The notes: generated by a model from the sequence alone, not told the origin. DNA of 64,000 nucleotides from Arthrobacter jinronghuae (GCF_025244825.1 NZ_CP104263.1:2170001-2234000), one strand, 5' to 3'; counted from the stretch's first letter, positions 8,973 to 17,439 are shown. A program made the numbers and translations.

Positions 8973-9410
8973 GTGAATCCCCACGTTTCCGTGGTCACCG
9001 TAGGCGTACGGGACCTCGAAGTAACTCACGCGTTCTACGTTTCGCGGCTCGGCTGGGAAACAGTGCAATACGTCCCCGACGAGGTGATCTTCTTCCAGAT
9101 CAACCATGGGCTGCTTCTGGCCTTTTTCCGGGCCGACCATCTGGCTGCGGAAGCCGGTGCGGTCGGCGAACTCCACAACGCCCCGGTTACCCTCGGGCAC
9201 AACGTGGACTCGGCCGCCGAGGTGGACGCCGTGCTGGCCAACGCCGCCGGCGCCGGCGGGATCATCACCGCCCCCGGAACCCAGATGAGCTGGGGCGGCT
9301 ATTCCGGCTACTTCACGGACCCCGATGGACTGCGCTGGGAAGTCTGCTTCAACCCCGGCCTCAGGGTGGACGACGCCGGCCGGGTCACCCTGGCAGTGAT
9401 TTCCGAATGA
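8973..9410 (+). CDS. VOC (glyoxalase/dioxygenase-fold) protein
   Basis: The 145-aa protein has the two beta-alpha-beta-beta-beta halves of the vicinal oxygen chelate fold: VSVVTVGVRDLEVTHAFYVSRLGW at the start, ADEV-like YVPDEVIFFQINHGLLL, and the closing SGYFTDPDGLRWEVCFNPG, which is typical of VOC proteins of unknown substrate. A GTG at 8973 is preferred because the conserved core begins directly after it (VNPHVSVVTVGV) and AGGATC lies upstream; an ATG 12 codons earlier (8937) is possible. Confidence 0.8.
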   Translation: MNPHVSVVTVGVRDLEVTHAFYVSRLGWETVQYVPDEVIFFQINHGLLLAFFRADHLAAEAGAVGELHNAPVTLGHNVDSAAEVDAVLANAAGAGGIITAPGTQMSWGGYSGYFTDPDGLRWEVCFNPGLRVDDAGRVTLAVISE

Positions 9411-9417
9411 GTTCCCG

Positions 9418-10206
9418 CTAGAACAGCACGTCCTCCGTCGGCACCGTCTCCGCCGGGTCGGGATGCAGCAGGTACTCGCCGTCGTTGCGCACGTTGCCCA
9501 CGGCAGGATGGGCTTCGGACAGCACCCAGTCCGCCGCCGTCGGGTAGGCCTGCGCCGTAGCCAGGGCTACCAGCGTGCCCGCATCGCGCCGCGTCGGATC
9601 CAACCAGGCAGCCATGGCGTCCCGGGACAGCGGCAGCGGCAGCCGGTCATGCAGCCCGGCCAGTTCGCGCAGTGCCGGTTCGGCGCTCTCCGCCGGGGGC
9701 GAGGCGACGGTCAGGATCGACGTCGAGAGCAGCCACATCTCCGGGTCCCCTTCGGCCTTCGCCGGATCCCGCCACCACTCATACAGGCCGGCGAAGTAGA
9801 TCGGGGCGCCGTCGGCCCGGGAAACGTGGAACGGGCGGCGCGCCTTGTCGGGGCCCGCCTTCCATTCGTAGTAGCCGTCCACCGGCACCGCACAGCGGCG
9901 CGAGAGAACTGCCTCACGGAACGTGGGCTTTTCCAGAACAGTCTCGCTGCGGGCGTTGAACGCACGTACGCCTACGGATGCATCACCTGCCCACCCCGGC
10001 ACCAGGCCCCACCGGGCAACGTGGATCTGGCGCACCTGCGTCCGTCCCCGGCCCGGCACGTCCACGAATCGTTCGAGGACAACGGGGACGTCCGACGTCG
10101 GGGCTACGTTCCAGGACGCGCGCAGTTCCAGGTTCGCGTCAGCCTCCGCTTCTGCCTCGGCCACGAGGTCCCCCGCGGAGCGGGCCATGACGTATCTTCC
10201 GCACAT
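9418..10206 (-). CDS. SRAP/YedK (HMCES-type) abasic-site protein, copy 1
   Basis: The 262-aa protein begins MCGRYVMAR, as required for the SRAP family: after removal of Met, Cys2 forms a thiazolidine cross-link with abasic sites in single-stranded DNA. Other active-site elements are present: WNVAPT (Asn), VPVDGYYEW (Glu) and LHDRLPL (His). Its role is to shield abasic sites during replication. The start at 10206 is fixed by the need for Cys2 and by CTGGAGGC upstream. A second SRAP gene lies at 33456-34160, beside a LexA box; this copy has none that I can see. Confidence 0.88.
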   Translation of the reverse strand: MCGRYVMARSAGDLVAEAEAEADANLELRASWNVAPTSDVPVVLERFVDVPGRGRTQVRQIHVARWGLVPGWAGDASVGVRAFNARSETVLEKPTFREAVLSRRCAVPVDGYYEWKAGPDKARRPFHVSRADGAPIYFAGLYEWWRDPAKAEGDPEMWLLSTSILTVASPPAESAEPALRELAGLHDRLPLPLSRDAMAAWLDPTRRDAGTLVALATAQAYPTAADWVLSEAHPAVGNVRNDGEYLLHPDPAETVPTEDVLF

Positions 10207-10292
10207 GCCTCCAGTCTGCCACCGGGAATGCCGCCGGCCGGAATACTGTTGGATCAGGCAACAATCCATTTCGACGAAGAGGAGCAACCATC

Positions 10293-10565
10293 GTGGCTGC
10301 CACTGCTGAAGCTTTCACCCCCGCAACGGGAACCATCACCATGTTCTCCACCTCCTGGTGCGGATACTGCCGACGCCTGAAGTCACAGCTGGATGCCCAG
10401 GGCATCGGCTACACCGAGGTCAACATCGAAGACGTGGAAGGTACTGCGGAGCTGGTGGCCTCGCTCAACGGCGGCAACCAGACCGTACCGACCGTGATTT
10501 TCCCGGACGGTTCCGCGGCCACCAACCCTTCGGCATCCGAGGTAAAGTCCCGCCTCGGCCTCTAG
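10293..10565 (+). CDS. Mycoredoxin (glutaredoxin-like, CGYC)
   Basis: The 90-aa thioredoxin-fold protein has the active site STSWCGYCRRL near residue 23 and the cis-Pro loop QTVPTVIFPDG, as in mycoredoxin-1. It would reduce protein-mycothiol mixed disulfides in the cytoplasm, the actinobacterial counterpart of glutaredoxin. Translation starts at GTG 10293 behind GAGGAGCAACC. It is divergent from the SRAP gene, sharing an 86-base intergenic region. A mycothiol-dependent dehydrogenase lies 2 kb downstream. Confidence 0.85.
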   Translation: MAATAEAFTPATGTITMFSTSWCGYCRRLKSQLDAQGIGYTEVNIEDVEGTAELVASLNGGNQTVPTVIFPDGSAATNPSASEVKSRLGL

Positions 10566-10608
10566 CGGATAGGGCCCCTCGGGCCCGGCGGACGGCGGAA
10601 CCACGTGC

Positions 10609-10636
10609 TTGACTCTCGGTTACTGAGTAGTAGTGT
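10609..10636 (+). promoter_or_regulatory. Candidate sigma-70-type promoter
   Basis: TTGACT at 10609-10614 and TAGTGT at 10631-10636 are separated by 16 bases, a plausible -35/-10 pair about 50 bases ahead of the secreted-protein gene at 10686. Confidence 0.45.
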
Positions 10637-10685
10637 GGGGGCTCTTCCAGAGGGAACGGGTACTACCGGGACACGAAGGAGCGAG

Positions 10686-11195
10686 ATGAAGACCACTATG
10701 ACACGGACCGCCGTCCTCCTATCGACAGCCGGACTGATCGCCGGTTCCGCGGTTTTCGCGGCACCGGCCTCAGCGTCCGTCACCGAATGCGAACCCGGAT
10801 CCACGGCAACCACGTTCACCGGGTCCACCACAAGCCGGGAAACAGCCGGCACGGCAACGCTCACGAACAGTTCCACGGTCACTGCACCTGTCGCGCTCAC
10901 CAGTGAACGTTCCGTGACCAGCCAGGCGTCTACCAAGGGGCCGGTACCGCTCAGTGCGATCCTCCCCGCAGCGCGGACAGAGATCAGCCCGCTGGCGTTC
11001 GAAACCGCCAGCTGGCGTGCCGGACAGTCGGTATTCCAACTGACCTTGCCGGCAGGCCAGTCACACGATGTGACATACGGGTTCAACCTGATGTCGTTTT
11101 CCGGTTCGCAGCAGGAATGCGGACTCGACGGACGCTTCGGTCCCGCAACGGACTTCAGCGGCACCGTTCCGACCGGAACCTACGTAGACTTCTAG
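10686..11195 (+). CDS. Secreted protein of unknown function
   Basis: The 169-aa product starts with a Sec signal peptide: a basic start (MKTTMTR), a hydrophobic stretch to about residue 27, and a likely signal-peptidase cut after APASA near residue 31. The mature part is Thr/Ser-rich (TTFTGSTTSRETAGTATL) and contains two cysteines (SVTECEPG and QQECGLDG), which could pair. The ATG at 10686 is chosen for GAAGGAGCGAG upstream and because it opens the signal peptide. I recognise no domain; beta-rich repeats of polar residues suggest an extracellular fold. Confidence 0.75.
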   Translation: MKTTMTRTAVLLSTAGLIAGSAVFAAPASASVTECEPGSTATTFTGSTTSRETAGTATLTNSSTVTAPVALTSERSVTSQASTKGPVPLSAILPAARTEISPLAFETASWRAGQSVFQLTLPAGQSHDVTYGFNLMSFSGSQQECGLDGRFGPATDFSGTVPTGTYVDF

Positions 11196-11226
11196 CGCTG
11201 CGGGTGGGAACCTGCCGGGCGGTGAG

Positions 11227-12243
11227 TCAGGGACGCAGCAGTGCCTTTATGGTCCGCCGTTCGTCCATGGCCCGGTAGGCGTCCACGGCCTCGCCCAGCG
11301 GCAGCTCCAGGGTAAACACCTTCCCCGGGTCGATCTTGCGCTGCAGGATCAACCCCATGAGCTCGGGCAGGAACCGGCGCACCGGCGCCGGGCCGCCCAG
11401 CAGGTGAATCTCAGCGAAAAAGAGCTGTTCGCCGGGTAGCTGCACGCCGTGCGGCACCCCCACGTAGCCCATATGGCCGCCTGGACGGGTGCAGCCGATG
11501 CCCTGCAGCATCGAAGCCTGGGTCCCCACTGCCTCCACCACGCTGTGGGCACCCAGCCCGCCGGTCAGCTCACGCACCGCTGCGACGCCGTCGTCCCCGC
11601 GCTCCCGGACGATGTCCGTGGCTCCGAATTCCCGGGCCAGTTCCTGCCGGTCCGGGTGGCCGCTCATGGCGATGATCCGTTCGGCGCCCATCTGCCCGGC
11701 GGCCAGCACGGCCAGGAGGCCCACCGCGCCGTCGCCCACCACGGCGACCGTTTTGCCGGGCCCGGCCTCGGCAGCAGCCGCACCGAACCAGCCGGTACCG
11801 AGCACGTCCGAAGCGGCGAGCAGCGACGGGATCACGTCTGCATCCGGTGGCTCCGCGGTCGCCACGAGCGTGCCGTCCGCGAGGGGAACCCGCAGATACT
11901 CGGCCTGGGCTCCGCCGACGCCGACGGCATGGACACACCGGCTCTGATAACCCGCGGCGCAGATTTCGCAGGTGTTGTCGGAGGCGAAAAAGGAGCCCAC
12001 CACAAACTGGCCCGGCCGGATCAGCGAAACCGCCGCCCCGGTTTCTTCGACTACGCCCACGTATTCATGCCCCATCGGACGGGGGCGGCGCACCGGGTCG
12101 ATGCCCCGGTACGGCCACAGGTCCGATCCGCAGACGCAGGCCGCCACCACTCTCAGGATCGCGTCAGTGGGTTCCTGGAGTACCGGCCGGGGAACATCCT
12201 CCACCCGAACATCCCGCTCTCCGTACAACAGGGTTCCTAGCAT
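11227..12243 (-). CDS. Zinc-dependent alcohol dehydrogenase (MDR family)
   Basis: A 338-aa medium-chain dehydrogenase/reductase. Catalytic zinc ligands sit in [10 protein letters not shown] and [13 protein letters not shown]; the structural lobe [12 protein letters not shown] shows three of the usual four cysteines; the NAD(P)-binding turn is [13 protein letters not shown]. It oxidises an alcohol or reduces an aldehyde/ketone with NAD(P); the substrate cannot be read from sequence. The start [12 protein letters not shown] (12243) has AGGAAGTG upstream. It is divergent from mscR. Confidence 0.85.
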   Translation of the reverse strand: MLGTLLYGERDVRVEDVPRPVLQEPTDAILRVVAACVCGSDLWPYRGIDPVRRPRPMGHEYVGVVEETGAAVSLIRPGQFVVGSFFASDNTCEICAAGYQSRCVHAVGVGGAQAEYLRVPLADGTLVATAEPPDADVIPSLLAASDVLGTGWFGAAAAEAGPGKTVAVVGDGAVGLLAVLAAGQMGAERIIAMSGHPDRQELAREFGATDIVRERGDDGVAAVRELTGGLGAHSVVEAVGTQASMLQGIGCTRPGGHMGYVGVPHGVQLPGEQLFFAEIHLLGGPAPVRRFLPELMGLILQRKIDPGKVFTLELPLGEAVDAYRAMDERRTIKALLRP

Positions 12244-12454
12244 GGGGCACTTCCTGGTCTTGGCGGCTGTCACTCCGGACCCGTTCCTGCCTTCCATGCT
12301 AGGACGGTGCCCGGGCCGGCGGCAGGCCCTGACGGTTGAGCCGGGAGCGGAAGGGCAATTCCGGCTTCGCCCCCGGCGCCCCGGGTCCATAGGATGGGAA
12401 GCGGGATGCTGGACTCAGGCTTCCCGCCCGGACATCGAAAGAGGCAGCACACTC

Positions 12455-13540
12455 ATGGTTCATAAGGTTCAGGCCGTAGTCGTCAAGGAAAAGAACGCCC
12501 CCGTCTCCCTGGAGACCATCCTGGTTCCGGACCCCGGACCCGGCGAAGCGCTGGTGGACATCCTCACCTGCGGCGTCTGCCATACCGACCTGCACTACAA
12601 GCAGGGCGCCATCAATGACGACTATCCGTTCCTGCTCGGGCACGAAGCCACCGGCGTCGTCTCCGCCGTCGGCCCCGACGTCACCGAGGTAGCCCCCGGA
12701 GACCGTGTGGTGCTGAACTGGCGCGCCGTGTGCGGCGAATGCCGCGCCTGCCGCAAGGGCGAGCCGCAGTACTGCTTCAACACCGCCAACGCCACGCAGA
12801 AGATGACTCTGGAGGACGGCACCGAGCTGACGCCCGCCCTGGGCATCGGCGCGTTCGCCGAGAAGACCCTTGTCGCCGCCGGCCAGTGCACCAAGGTGGA
12901 CGACGACGTCGACGCCGCCGCGGTGGGCCTGCTCGGCTGCGGCGTTATGGCCGGCATCGGTGCCGCCATCAACACCGGCGCCGTGCAGCGCGGGGAATCC
13001 GTGGCCGTGATCGGCTGCGGCGGCGTGGGCATTGCCGCCGTCGCCGGCGCAAAGCTGGCCGGAGCCACCACCATCATCGCCGTGGACATCGACTCGGCCA
13101 AGGTTGAACTGGCCATGGCCCAGGGCGCCACGCACGGCATCAACTCCAAGGACGAAGATCCGGTGGAAGCCATCCGCGCCCTCACCGGCGGCTTCGGCGC
13201 CGACGTCGTGATTGACGCGGTGGGACGCCCGGAAACCTATAAGCAGGCCTTCTACGCCCGTGACCTCGCCGGCCGCGTGGTGCTGGTGGGTGTGCCGAAC
13301 CCGGAGATGAAGATCGAACTGCCGCTGGCGGACGTGTTCGGCCGCGGCGGCTCCCTGAAGTCCTCCTGGTACGGCGACTGCCTGCCCTCCCGGGACTTCC
13401 CCATGCTGGTGGAACAGTACAAACTCGGCCGGCTGGACCTGGATGCCTTCGTCACCGAGCGCATCGGCCTGGGCGACATCGAGGAAGCCTTCACCAAGAT
13501 GCATGACGGCAAGGTCCTGCGTTCGGTGGTGGAACTGTAA
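12455..13540 (+). CDS. mscR: S-(hydroxymethyl)mycothiol dehydrogenase (mycothiol-dependent formaldehyde dehydrogenase)
   Basis: The 361-aa MDR protein closely fits MscR/AdhE2 of actinobacteria: [13 protein letters not shown] and GHEATGVV for the catalytic zinc, [15 protein letters not shown] with all four structural cysteines, and the Rossmann turn [19 protein letters not shown]. It oxidises S-hydroxymethylmycothiol, formed from formaldehyde and mycothiol, to S-formylmycothiol, and can also reduce S-nitrosomycothiol. ATG 12455 follows GAAAGAGGCAG. Its stop codon overlaps the start of the MBL-fold gene (TAATG), an arrangement also known at the mycobacterial mscR locus, so the pair acts together. 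Confidence 0.92.
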   Translation: MVHKVQAVVVKEKNAPVSLETILVPDPGPGEALVDILTCGVCHTDLHYKQGAINDDYPFLLGHEATGVVSAVGPDVTEVAPGDRVVLNWRAVCGECRACRKGEPQYCFNTANATQKMTLEDGTELTPALGIGAFAEKTLVAAGQCTKVDDDVDAAAVGLLGCGVMAGIGAAINTGAVQRGESVAVIGCGGVGIAAVAGAKLAGATTIIAVDIDSAKVELAMAQGATHGINSKDEDPVEAIRALTGGFGADVVIDAVGRPETYKQAFYARDLAGRVVLVGVPNPEMKIELPLADVFGRGGSLKSSWYGDCLPSRDFPMLVEQYKLGRLDLDAFVTERIGLGDIEEAFTKMHDGKVLRSVVEL

Positions 13541-14181
13541 TGTTCCGCATCGACAACGTGGTCACCTCGGGAACCTTCTCCCTGGACGGCGGCACCTGGG
13601 ACGTGGACAACAACGTCTGGATTGTCGGCGACGACCTCCAGGTGATCGTCATCGACCCGGCGCACAACATCAACGCGATCGCCGAAGCCGTGGGTGACCG
13701 GGAGGTCATGGCCATCCTGCTCACCCACGGGCATGACGACCACATCCGCGCCGTCGGCAAGGCCCGGGACCGCTTCAGCGCCCCGGTGTTCCTGCACGCC
13801 GCGGACCGGATGCTGTGGGACGCCGTATTCCCCGACGAGGGACCGGACGATGTGATCGAGGACGGCGACACGTTCGAGATTGCCGGCCACACGCTGCGCG
13901 CCCTGCACACGCCGGGGCACTCCCCCGGATCGGTCTGCTTCTCGCTGGCCGCCGGCGAGGACGTTCCGGAGCCCGTGGTCTTCAGCGGCGACACGCTGTT
14001 TCAGGGCGGCCCCGGTGCCACGGGCCGTTCCTACAGCGACTTCCCGACCATCATCGAATCCATCCGGGAACGCCTGCTGACGCTGCCGGCGGAGACGAAG
14101 GTGCTCACCGGGCACGGGGATTCGACGTCGATCGCCGCCGAAGGTCCGCACCTGCAGGAATGGATCGACCGGGGGCACTAG
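13540..14181 (+). CDS. MBL-fold hydrolase coupled to mscR
   Basis: The 213-aa metallo-beta-lactamase-fold protein has LLTHGHDDHIRAV (HxHxDH, two-metal site), HTPGHSPGS, SGDTLF and a final GHGDST. It resembles glyoxalase II-type thioesterases. Given its one-base overlap with mscR, the likely task is hydrolysis of the S-formylmycothiol made by MscR, releasing formate and mycothiol; that is inference from context. Short for a glyoxalase II, as is usual for this group. Confidence 0.85.
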   Translation: MFRIDNVVTSGTFSLDGGTWDVDNNVWIVGDDLQVIVIDPAHNINAIAEAVGDREVMAILLTHGHDDHIRAVGKARDRFSAPVFLHAADRMLWDAVFPDEGPDDVIEDGDTFEIAGHTLRALHTPGHSPGSVCFSLAAGEDVPEPVVFSGDTLFQGGPGATGRSYSDFPTIIESIRERLLTLPAETKVLTGHGDSTSIAAEGPHLQEWIDRGH

Positions 14182-14236
14182 GACCCGCCGGGATCTTCCA
14201 TGCGCATGCCTTGACCGCAGGGGTTAGGGTGTGCGC

Positions 14237-14779
14237 ATGGGGGATTCTCGCGCACAGCTGCTGGATTTGTCCGTCGACGAAGCCGACGCCGAAGGGCATT
14301 TAGTCCGGGTGCGGGACTGGTTCCGCCGCACCGGGTGGAGCGAAGCCGATCCTGCCGCCTATGACGAGTACTACGAGATGTACCCCGCCGATTCCTTTGG
14401 AGAGCGCAGTTCCAGGCTGTTTGCGGGAAACGGCGTGTACTCGTTTGTGCCCCTTCACGGCATCTACATTGGCGGCGGTGATTCCTACGGTCCGCGTTGC
14501 CGGAAATGCGGCACGGAATACGACCTCGACGAAGCTGTCCAGCTGGCCATTGCCTGGTCGGACAGCCACGTGGAGCCGGTCCTGTCGTGTACGAGCTGTT
14601 CCAGGCAGGAGAGGATGGGCGACTGGGAGATCCTGGGTTCCCTGACGGTGGCCTCCTTCGCCATCATCGTCGATGTCCACGACCATTCGTTGAATTCCGA
14701 TCCACTCATCGCCGCCCTGCTGGAAGAACTCCGCAGCCAGCTTGGCGGACGCTGGGTCCATATGGTCGAGAACATCTGA
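14237..14779 (+). CDS. Zinc-ribbon protein of an unrecognised family, copy 1
   Basis: The 180-aa protein belongs to a family with four copies in this window (also 14824, 15350 and 27920). Shared blocks are LLDLSVDEA near the N-terminus, VRDWFRRTGW-S-ADP, PADSFG, a CRKCG and a CTSC pair about 50 residues apart (a likely zinc site), DWEILGSLTVASFAIIVDV, and a C-terminal LLEELRSQLGGRWVHM. No signal peptide or membrane span. The ATG follows TAGGGT by six bases with no Shine-Dalgarno, so the mRNA is probably leaderless. Function unknown; an immunity or defence-linked role is only a guess from copy number and the nearby Imm52-like genes. Confidence 0.75.
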   Translation: MGDSRAQLLDLSVDEADAEGHLVRVRDWFRRTGWSEADPAAYDEYYEMYPADSFGERSSRLFAGNGVYSFVPLHGIYIGGGDSYGPRCRKCGTEYDLDEAVQLAIAWSDSHVEPVLSCTSCSRQERMGDWEILGSLTVASFAIIVDVHDHSLNSDPLIAALLEELRSQLGGRWVHMVENI

Positions 14780-14823
14780 TCTGCGGGGAGCCCTGCTCTC
14801 CAGAGCTGGGTTAGGGTCAGCGC

Positions 14824-15270
14824 ATGGGAGATCACTGGGAACAGCTGCTGGATCTGTCCGTGGATGAGGCCGGCGCGGAAGAGCGCCTTCAGGAAGTCCG
14901 AAACTGGCTCAGGACCAACGGCTGGACCAAGGCTGATCCGGACGCCTGCAAGGTCTACTTCGAGACGCGCCCGGCAGACGCCTTCGGCCCCCGAACGGGT
15001 GACTGCTATGCCTTTGTTGCCAAGCGGGACCTCTACCATGCCGGTGACGGTGCAGGCGGACCAGTGTGCCGAAGATGCGGGACGGAACTTCCGCTGATGT
15101 CAGTCATCTCCCGGATAAGTGACTGGGACCAGGGCGGGGCCGAACCCCTCCTCACCTGCACGGAATGCTCCTGGACTGCACTGCTTGGAGATTGGAAGAT
15201 TTCCTCATGCATGGCCGTGGCACACCTCGCATCATTGACCACACCTGGTCGAACCTCGCCGACCCGCTGA
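14824..15270 (+). CDS. Zinc-ribbon family, copy 2, frameshifted
   Basis: The 148-aa open frame starts like its neighbours (MGDHWEQLLDLSVDEAG) and keeps PADAFGPR, CRRCG and CTECSW. After SSCMAVAHLA the frame departs from the family and ends early with LTTPGRTSPTR. Adding one base near 15230 restores the family ending (see the next entry). TAGGGT lies six bases before the ATG. Either the gene is truncated by a one-base deletion or the sequence has an error there. Confidence 0.65.
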   Translation: MGDHWEQLLDLSVDEAGAEERLQEVRNWLRTNGWTKADPDACKVYFETRPADAFGPRTGDCYAFVAKRDLYHAGDGAGGPVCRRCGTELPLMSVISRISDWDQGGAEPLLTCTECSWTALLGDWKISSCMAVAHLASLTTPGRTSPTR

Positions 15271-15329
15271 TGGAGGCACTGCGGACGGATCTCGGCGGTC
15301 GCTGGGCCTATGTCCACCGCCACCTTTAG
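15231..15329 (+). pseudogene. Displaced 3' end of zinc-ribbon copy 2
   Basis: In the frame one base off from 14824-15270, the DNA reads IIDHTWSNLADPLMEAL followed by RTDLGGRWAYVHRHL and a TAG at 15327-15329. This matches the C-termini of the other three copies (IID..., LGGRWV) at the expected distance. The lost base lies between about 15225 and 15231 (CTCGC|ATCATTGACC, where the family has Ala-x-Ile-Ile-Asp). Confidence 0.7.
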
Positions 15330-15349
15330 CCCTGCGTTAGGGTATGCGC

Positions 15350-15928
15350 ATGGGGGATACTCGTGCACAGCTGCTGGATTTGTCCGTGGACGACGCAAAC
15401 GCCGAAGCGCGCATGCACGAGGTACGGAAATGGTTCCGGGACAACGGTTGGAGCGCACCCGACCCACAGGTCTACGACTACCGGCACAGCCAGGAAGTGT
15501 CCGACGGACCCGGACCCCTTCTCATGGGGCAACTGGATCCCCGCCGGCCATACTTTGTCTTCACCTTTATTCCCGGCCTCGACGTCTATTACCTGGGCGA
15601 CAGCACGGGCGGACCGAAGTGCCGGAAATGCGGTGAGGAACTGGACATCGACAAGGTTGCCAGGATGATCCAGGGGTGGCTGGACTCGGGTCAGGAACCG
15701 GACTTGACCTGTCCCCGCTGCTCATGGCACGCCCCCTGGGGGCGCTGGGAGCTCAGCACCTCCCTGGTTGTCGCCTCGTTTGCCGTCATCATCGACCGGG
15801 ACTGGCATGTCCCGATCGGCCAGGATTGGCGTACCGCGGTGGATCCGTACGAACTTCCGCGGCATTTTGTGGAGCAGTTACAGGCCGATCTCGGCGGGCA
15901 TTGGGTGTTTATGTATTTTCACGACTAA
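15350..15928 (+). CDS. Zinc-ribbon protein of an unrecognised family, copy 3
   Basis: The longest copy, 192 aa: MGDTRAQLLDLSVDDANAE, VRKWFRDNGWSAPDP, CRKCGEELDIDK and CPRCSWHAPWGRWE (the two CxxC pairs), SLVVASFAVIIDRDW, and LQADLGGHWVFMYFHD. It has insertions around residues 48-70 and 155-172 relative to copy 1. The ATG sits six bases behind TAGGGT, as in copies 1 and 2; an ATG two codons earlier overlaps the promoter spacing and is rejected. No ribosome binding site. Confidence 0.75.
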   Translation: MGDTRAQLLDLSVDDANAEARMHEVRKWFRDNGWSAPDPQVYDYRHSQEVSDGPGPLLMGQLDPRRPYFVFTFIPGLDVYYLGDSTGGPKCRKCGEELDIDKVARMIQGWLDSGQEPDLTCPRCSWHAPWGRWELSTSLVVASFAVIIDRDWHVPIGQDWRTAVDPYELPRHFVEQLQADLGGHWVFMYFHD

Positions 15929-15994
15929 GACCTTGCGAAGCGGCCGAATCCGCAGGCCCTTGTATCGGGTGGCAGCCCGCCAGAAACTTGTTCC

Positions 15995-16813
15995 ATGGCC
16001 CTGCACATCAGTCCCGCTTTCTGGAAACTCCTGCCGGAGCTGCGCTACGAACCCACGCCGCGGCGTATCCGGGCACAGCTCGGCGGCAACACCGTGGTGG
16101 ATTCCACCAGTGCGGTGCTGGCCTATGAGCCGAGGCGGGTCACCCCCATCTACGCCGTACCCGCCGGAGATATCTCAGCGGAGGTGACGGCTGCTTCCGA
16201 GCCCGACGGCGACCCGCTGGCCGAGGTGCCGCCGGGCGCCCTGATGGACCCGCGCTATCCGTTCTCCGCGCACACTGCCCCCGGCCAGCCACTGGACCTG
16301 CGCGCAGGTGCGCATGAGCTGCCCGGTGCGGGGTTCCGTCCGGATGATGCAGATCTTGGCGGGTATGTGTTGCTGGACTTCAATGCGTTCGACCGGTGGC
16401 TGGAGGAAGACCAGGTGGTCGAGGGGCACCCCCGGGATCCCTTCCACCGGGTCGACGCCGTGGACTCCTCGCGTGCCGTGCGGGTGCACCTGGACGGACA
16501 GCTGCTGGCCGAGACCCGCCAGCCGCTGCTCGTGTACGAAACCATGCTTCCGCCGCGGACCTACTTTCCACGCTCGGACGTGGACTGGGACGTCCTCAAC
16601 GCATCGACCTTCCGGTCCGTCTGCCCGTACAAGGGGACGGCGAACTACTGGTCGGTGACCGGGCATCCGGCGGGAACTGACCTGGCCTGGTCGTATGAAC
16701 GGGTGCTGCCCGACTCGGCGCAGCTCAAGGACCGGGTCTCGTTCTTCGACGAGCGCACCGACGTGTACGTGGACGACGCCAAACAGGAAATCAACTCCCT
16801 GTTCCGCTTCTAA
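15995..16813 (+). CDS. DUF427 domain protein (two domains)
   Basis: The 272-aa protein contains two DUF427 units. The second (about residues 145-260) is clear: DSSRAVRVHLDGQLLAETRQ, YFPRSDVDWDVL, CPYKGTANYWSV and ERTDVYVDD. The first (about 20-120) has RIRAQLGGNTVVDS and IYAVPAGDI. DUF427 is a small beta-rich fold of unknown function found singly or doubled in actinobacteria and fungi. Start ATG 15995 has no strong ribosome binding site. Confidence 0.8.
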   Translation: MALHISPAFWKLLPELRYEPTPRRIRAQLGGNTVVDSTSAVLAYEPRRVTPIYAVPAGDISAEVTAASEPDGDPLAEVPPGALMDPRYPFSAHTAPGQPLDLRAGAHELPGAGFRPDDADLGGYVLLDFNAFDRWLEEDQVVEGHPRDPFHRVDAVDSSRAVRVHLDGQLLAETRQPLLVYETMLPPRTYFPRSDVDWDVLNASTFRSVCPYKGTANYWSVTGHPAGTDLAWSYERVLPDSAQLKDRVSFFDERTDVYVDDAKQEINSLFRF

Positions 16814-16820
16814 GGCTGCT

Positions 16821-17053
16821 TCAGTCCGCAGTATCGGCGATCTGGATGAGGTTGCCGACGGTGTCGGAGGGATCCCGTCCGATACCAGCGCCTCCGTGAA
16901 TGGCGCGACGGCGGGATGCCCGGCCGGTTCGAGCAGCAGTTCCACCCCGGCGTCCTCCCCCGGCACCCCCACGGTCAGCCAGCGCGCCCCGCCCGCCGGC
17001 ACATCCTGCCGCTGTTCGAATCCCAGCACCCGGCTATCCGGTGCACCAGGCAA
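16821..17053 (-). pseudogene. VOC/glyoxalase pseudogene with internal deletion
   Basis: Two pieces of one VOC family protein remain in different frames. The upstream piece reads VLGFEQRQDVPAGGARWLTV then GVELLLEPAGHPA and ALVSDGIP; the downstream piece reads DPSDTVGNLIQIADTAD and a stop at 16823-16821. The middle of the second VOC half (roughly 30-40 codons) is missing at about 16872, and the true N-terminus (about 15 codons) is also absent. The open frame from TTG 17053 runs on into unrelated antisense sequence, so this is not a working gene. Confidence 0.7.
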
Positions 17054-17061
17054 ATGCGGGA

Positions 17062-17125
17062 GGGGGTCCTGTCAAACCCCCGGCTGTGCGGGGCACTGGC
17101 CGCTGATAACCAGAATTCGTAGCGT
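17062..17125 (+). promoter_or_regulatory. Regulated promoter, copy 1 of shared element
   Basis: GGGGGTCCTGTCAAACCCCC (17062-17081) followed by GGCTG, CTGGCCG and ATTCGTAGCGTTG. The same order and spacing occurs at 20235-20298. TAGCGT (17120-17125) is the likely -10, with TGGCCG 17 bases upstream as a poor -35, so the palindromic GGGGG...CCCCC element may bind an activator or repressor. It drives the operon 17164-18605. Confidence 0.6.
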
Positions 17126-17163
17126 TGATGGCCCAACACCGCATCAGAAAGGAAGACCACGCC

Positions 17164-17439
17164 ATGTCAACGCCTAATGAATCGTACGAACTTGCCCGCC
17201 GCCGCGTCATCGCGAAGACCATTTACAAAGGGGTGGTCGGTCTCTGGCTGCTGCTCGCGGTCCTTCAGGTCGCTATCTGGTACTTCACGACGCCGGACGG
17301 GTACTTCTGGCCGGTCTGGCCGATCCTGGGGACTCTTGTCGCCGCGGTCATTGCGGGGATCCCTGTCTACGCAGGCCGTCCCGCCATATCGGATCGCCGA
17401 ATTGAAGCCGAAGTGGCTCGGATGCGGCGAGACGGCTGA
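17164..17439 (+). CDS. Small two-span membrane protein
   Basis: A 91-aa protein with a basic, amphipathic N-terminus (YELARRRVIAKTIYK) and two membrane spans at about residues 20-41 and 51-70, then a charged tail (EAEVARMRRDG). The layout resembles the '2TM' small-protein family. ATG 17164 is chosen for AAAGGAAG upstream rather than an ATG at 17128 that overlaps the promoter. It is the first gene of an operon with 17461 and 17877, behind the shared regulated promoter. Confidence 0.7.
   Translation: MSTPNESYELARRRVIAKTIYKGVVGLWLLLAVLQVAIWYFTTPDGYFWPVWPILGTLVAAVIAGIPVYAGRPAISDRRIEAEVARMRRDG

Noticed and set aside
10572..10586. GGGCCC-CTC-GGGCCC hairpin after the mycoredoxin gene
   Set aside because: Stem of six with a three-base loop and no T-run; could be a terminator but such short GC hairpins are frequent by chance at this GC content.
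14211..14230. TTGACC near TAGGGT upstream of zinc-ribbon copy 1 as a -35/-10 pair
   Set aside because: Only eight bases separate them; TAGGGT alone at six bases before the ATG is the more convincing element, and the other copies lack TTGACC there.
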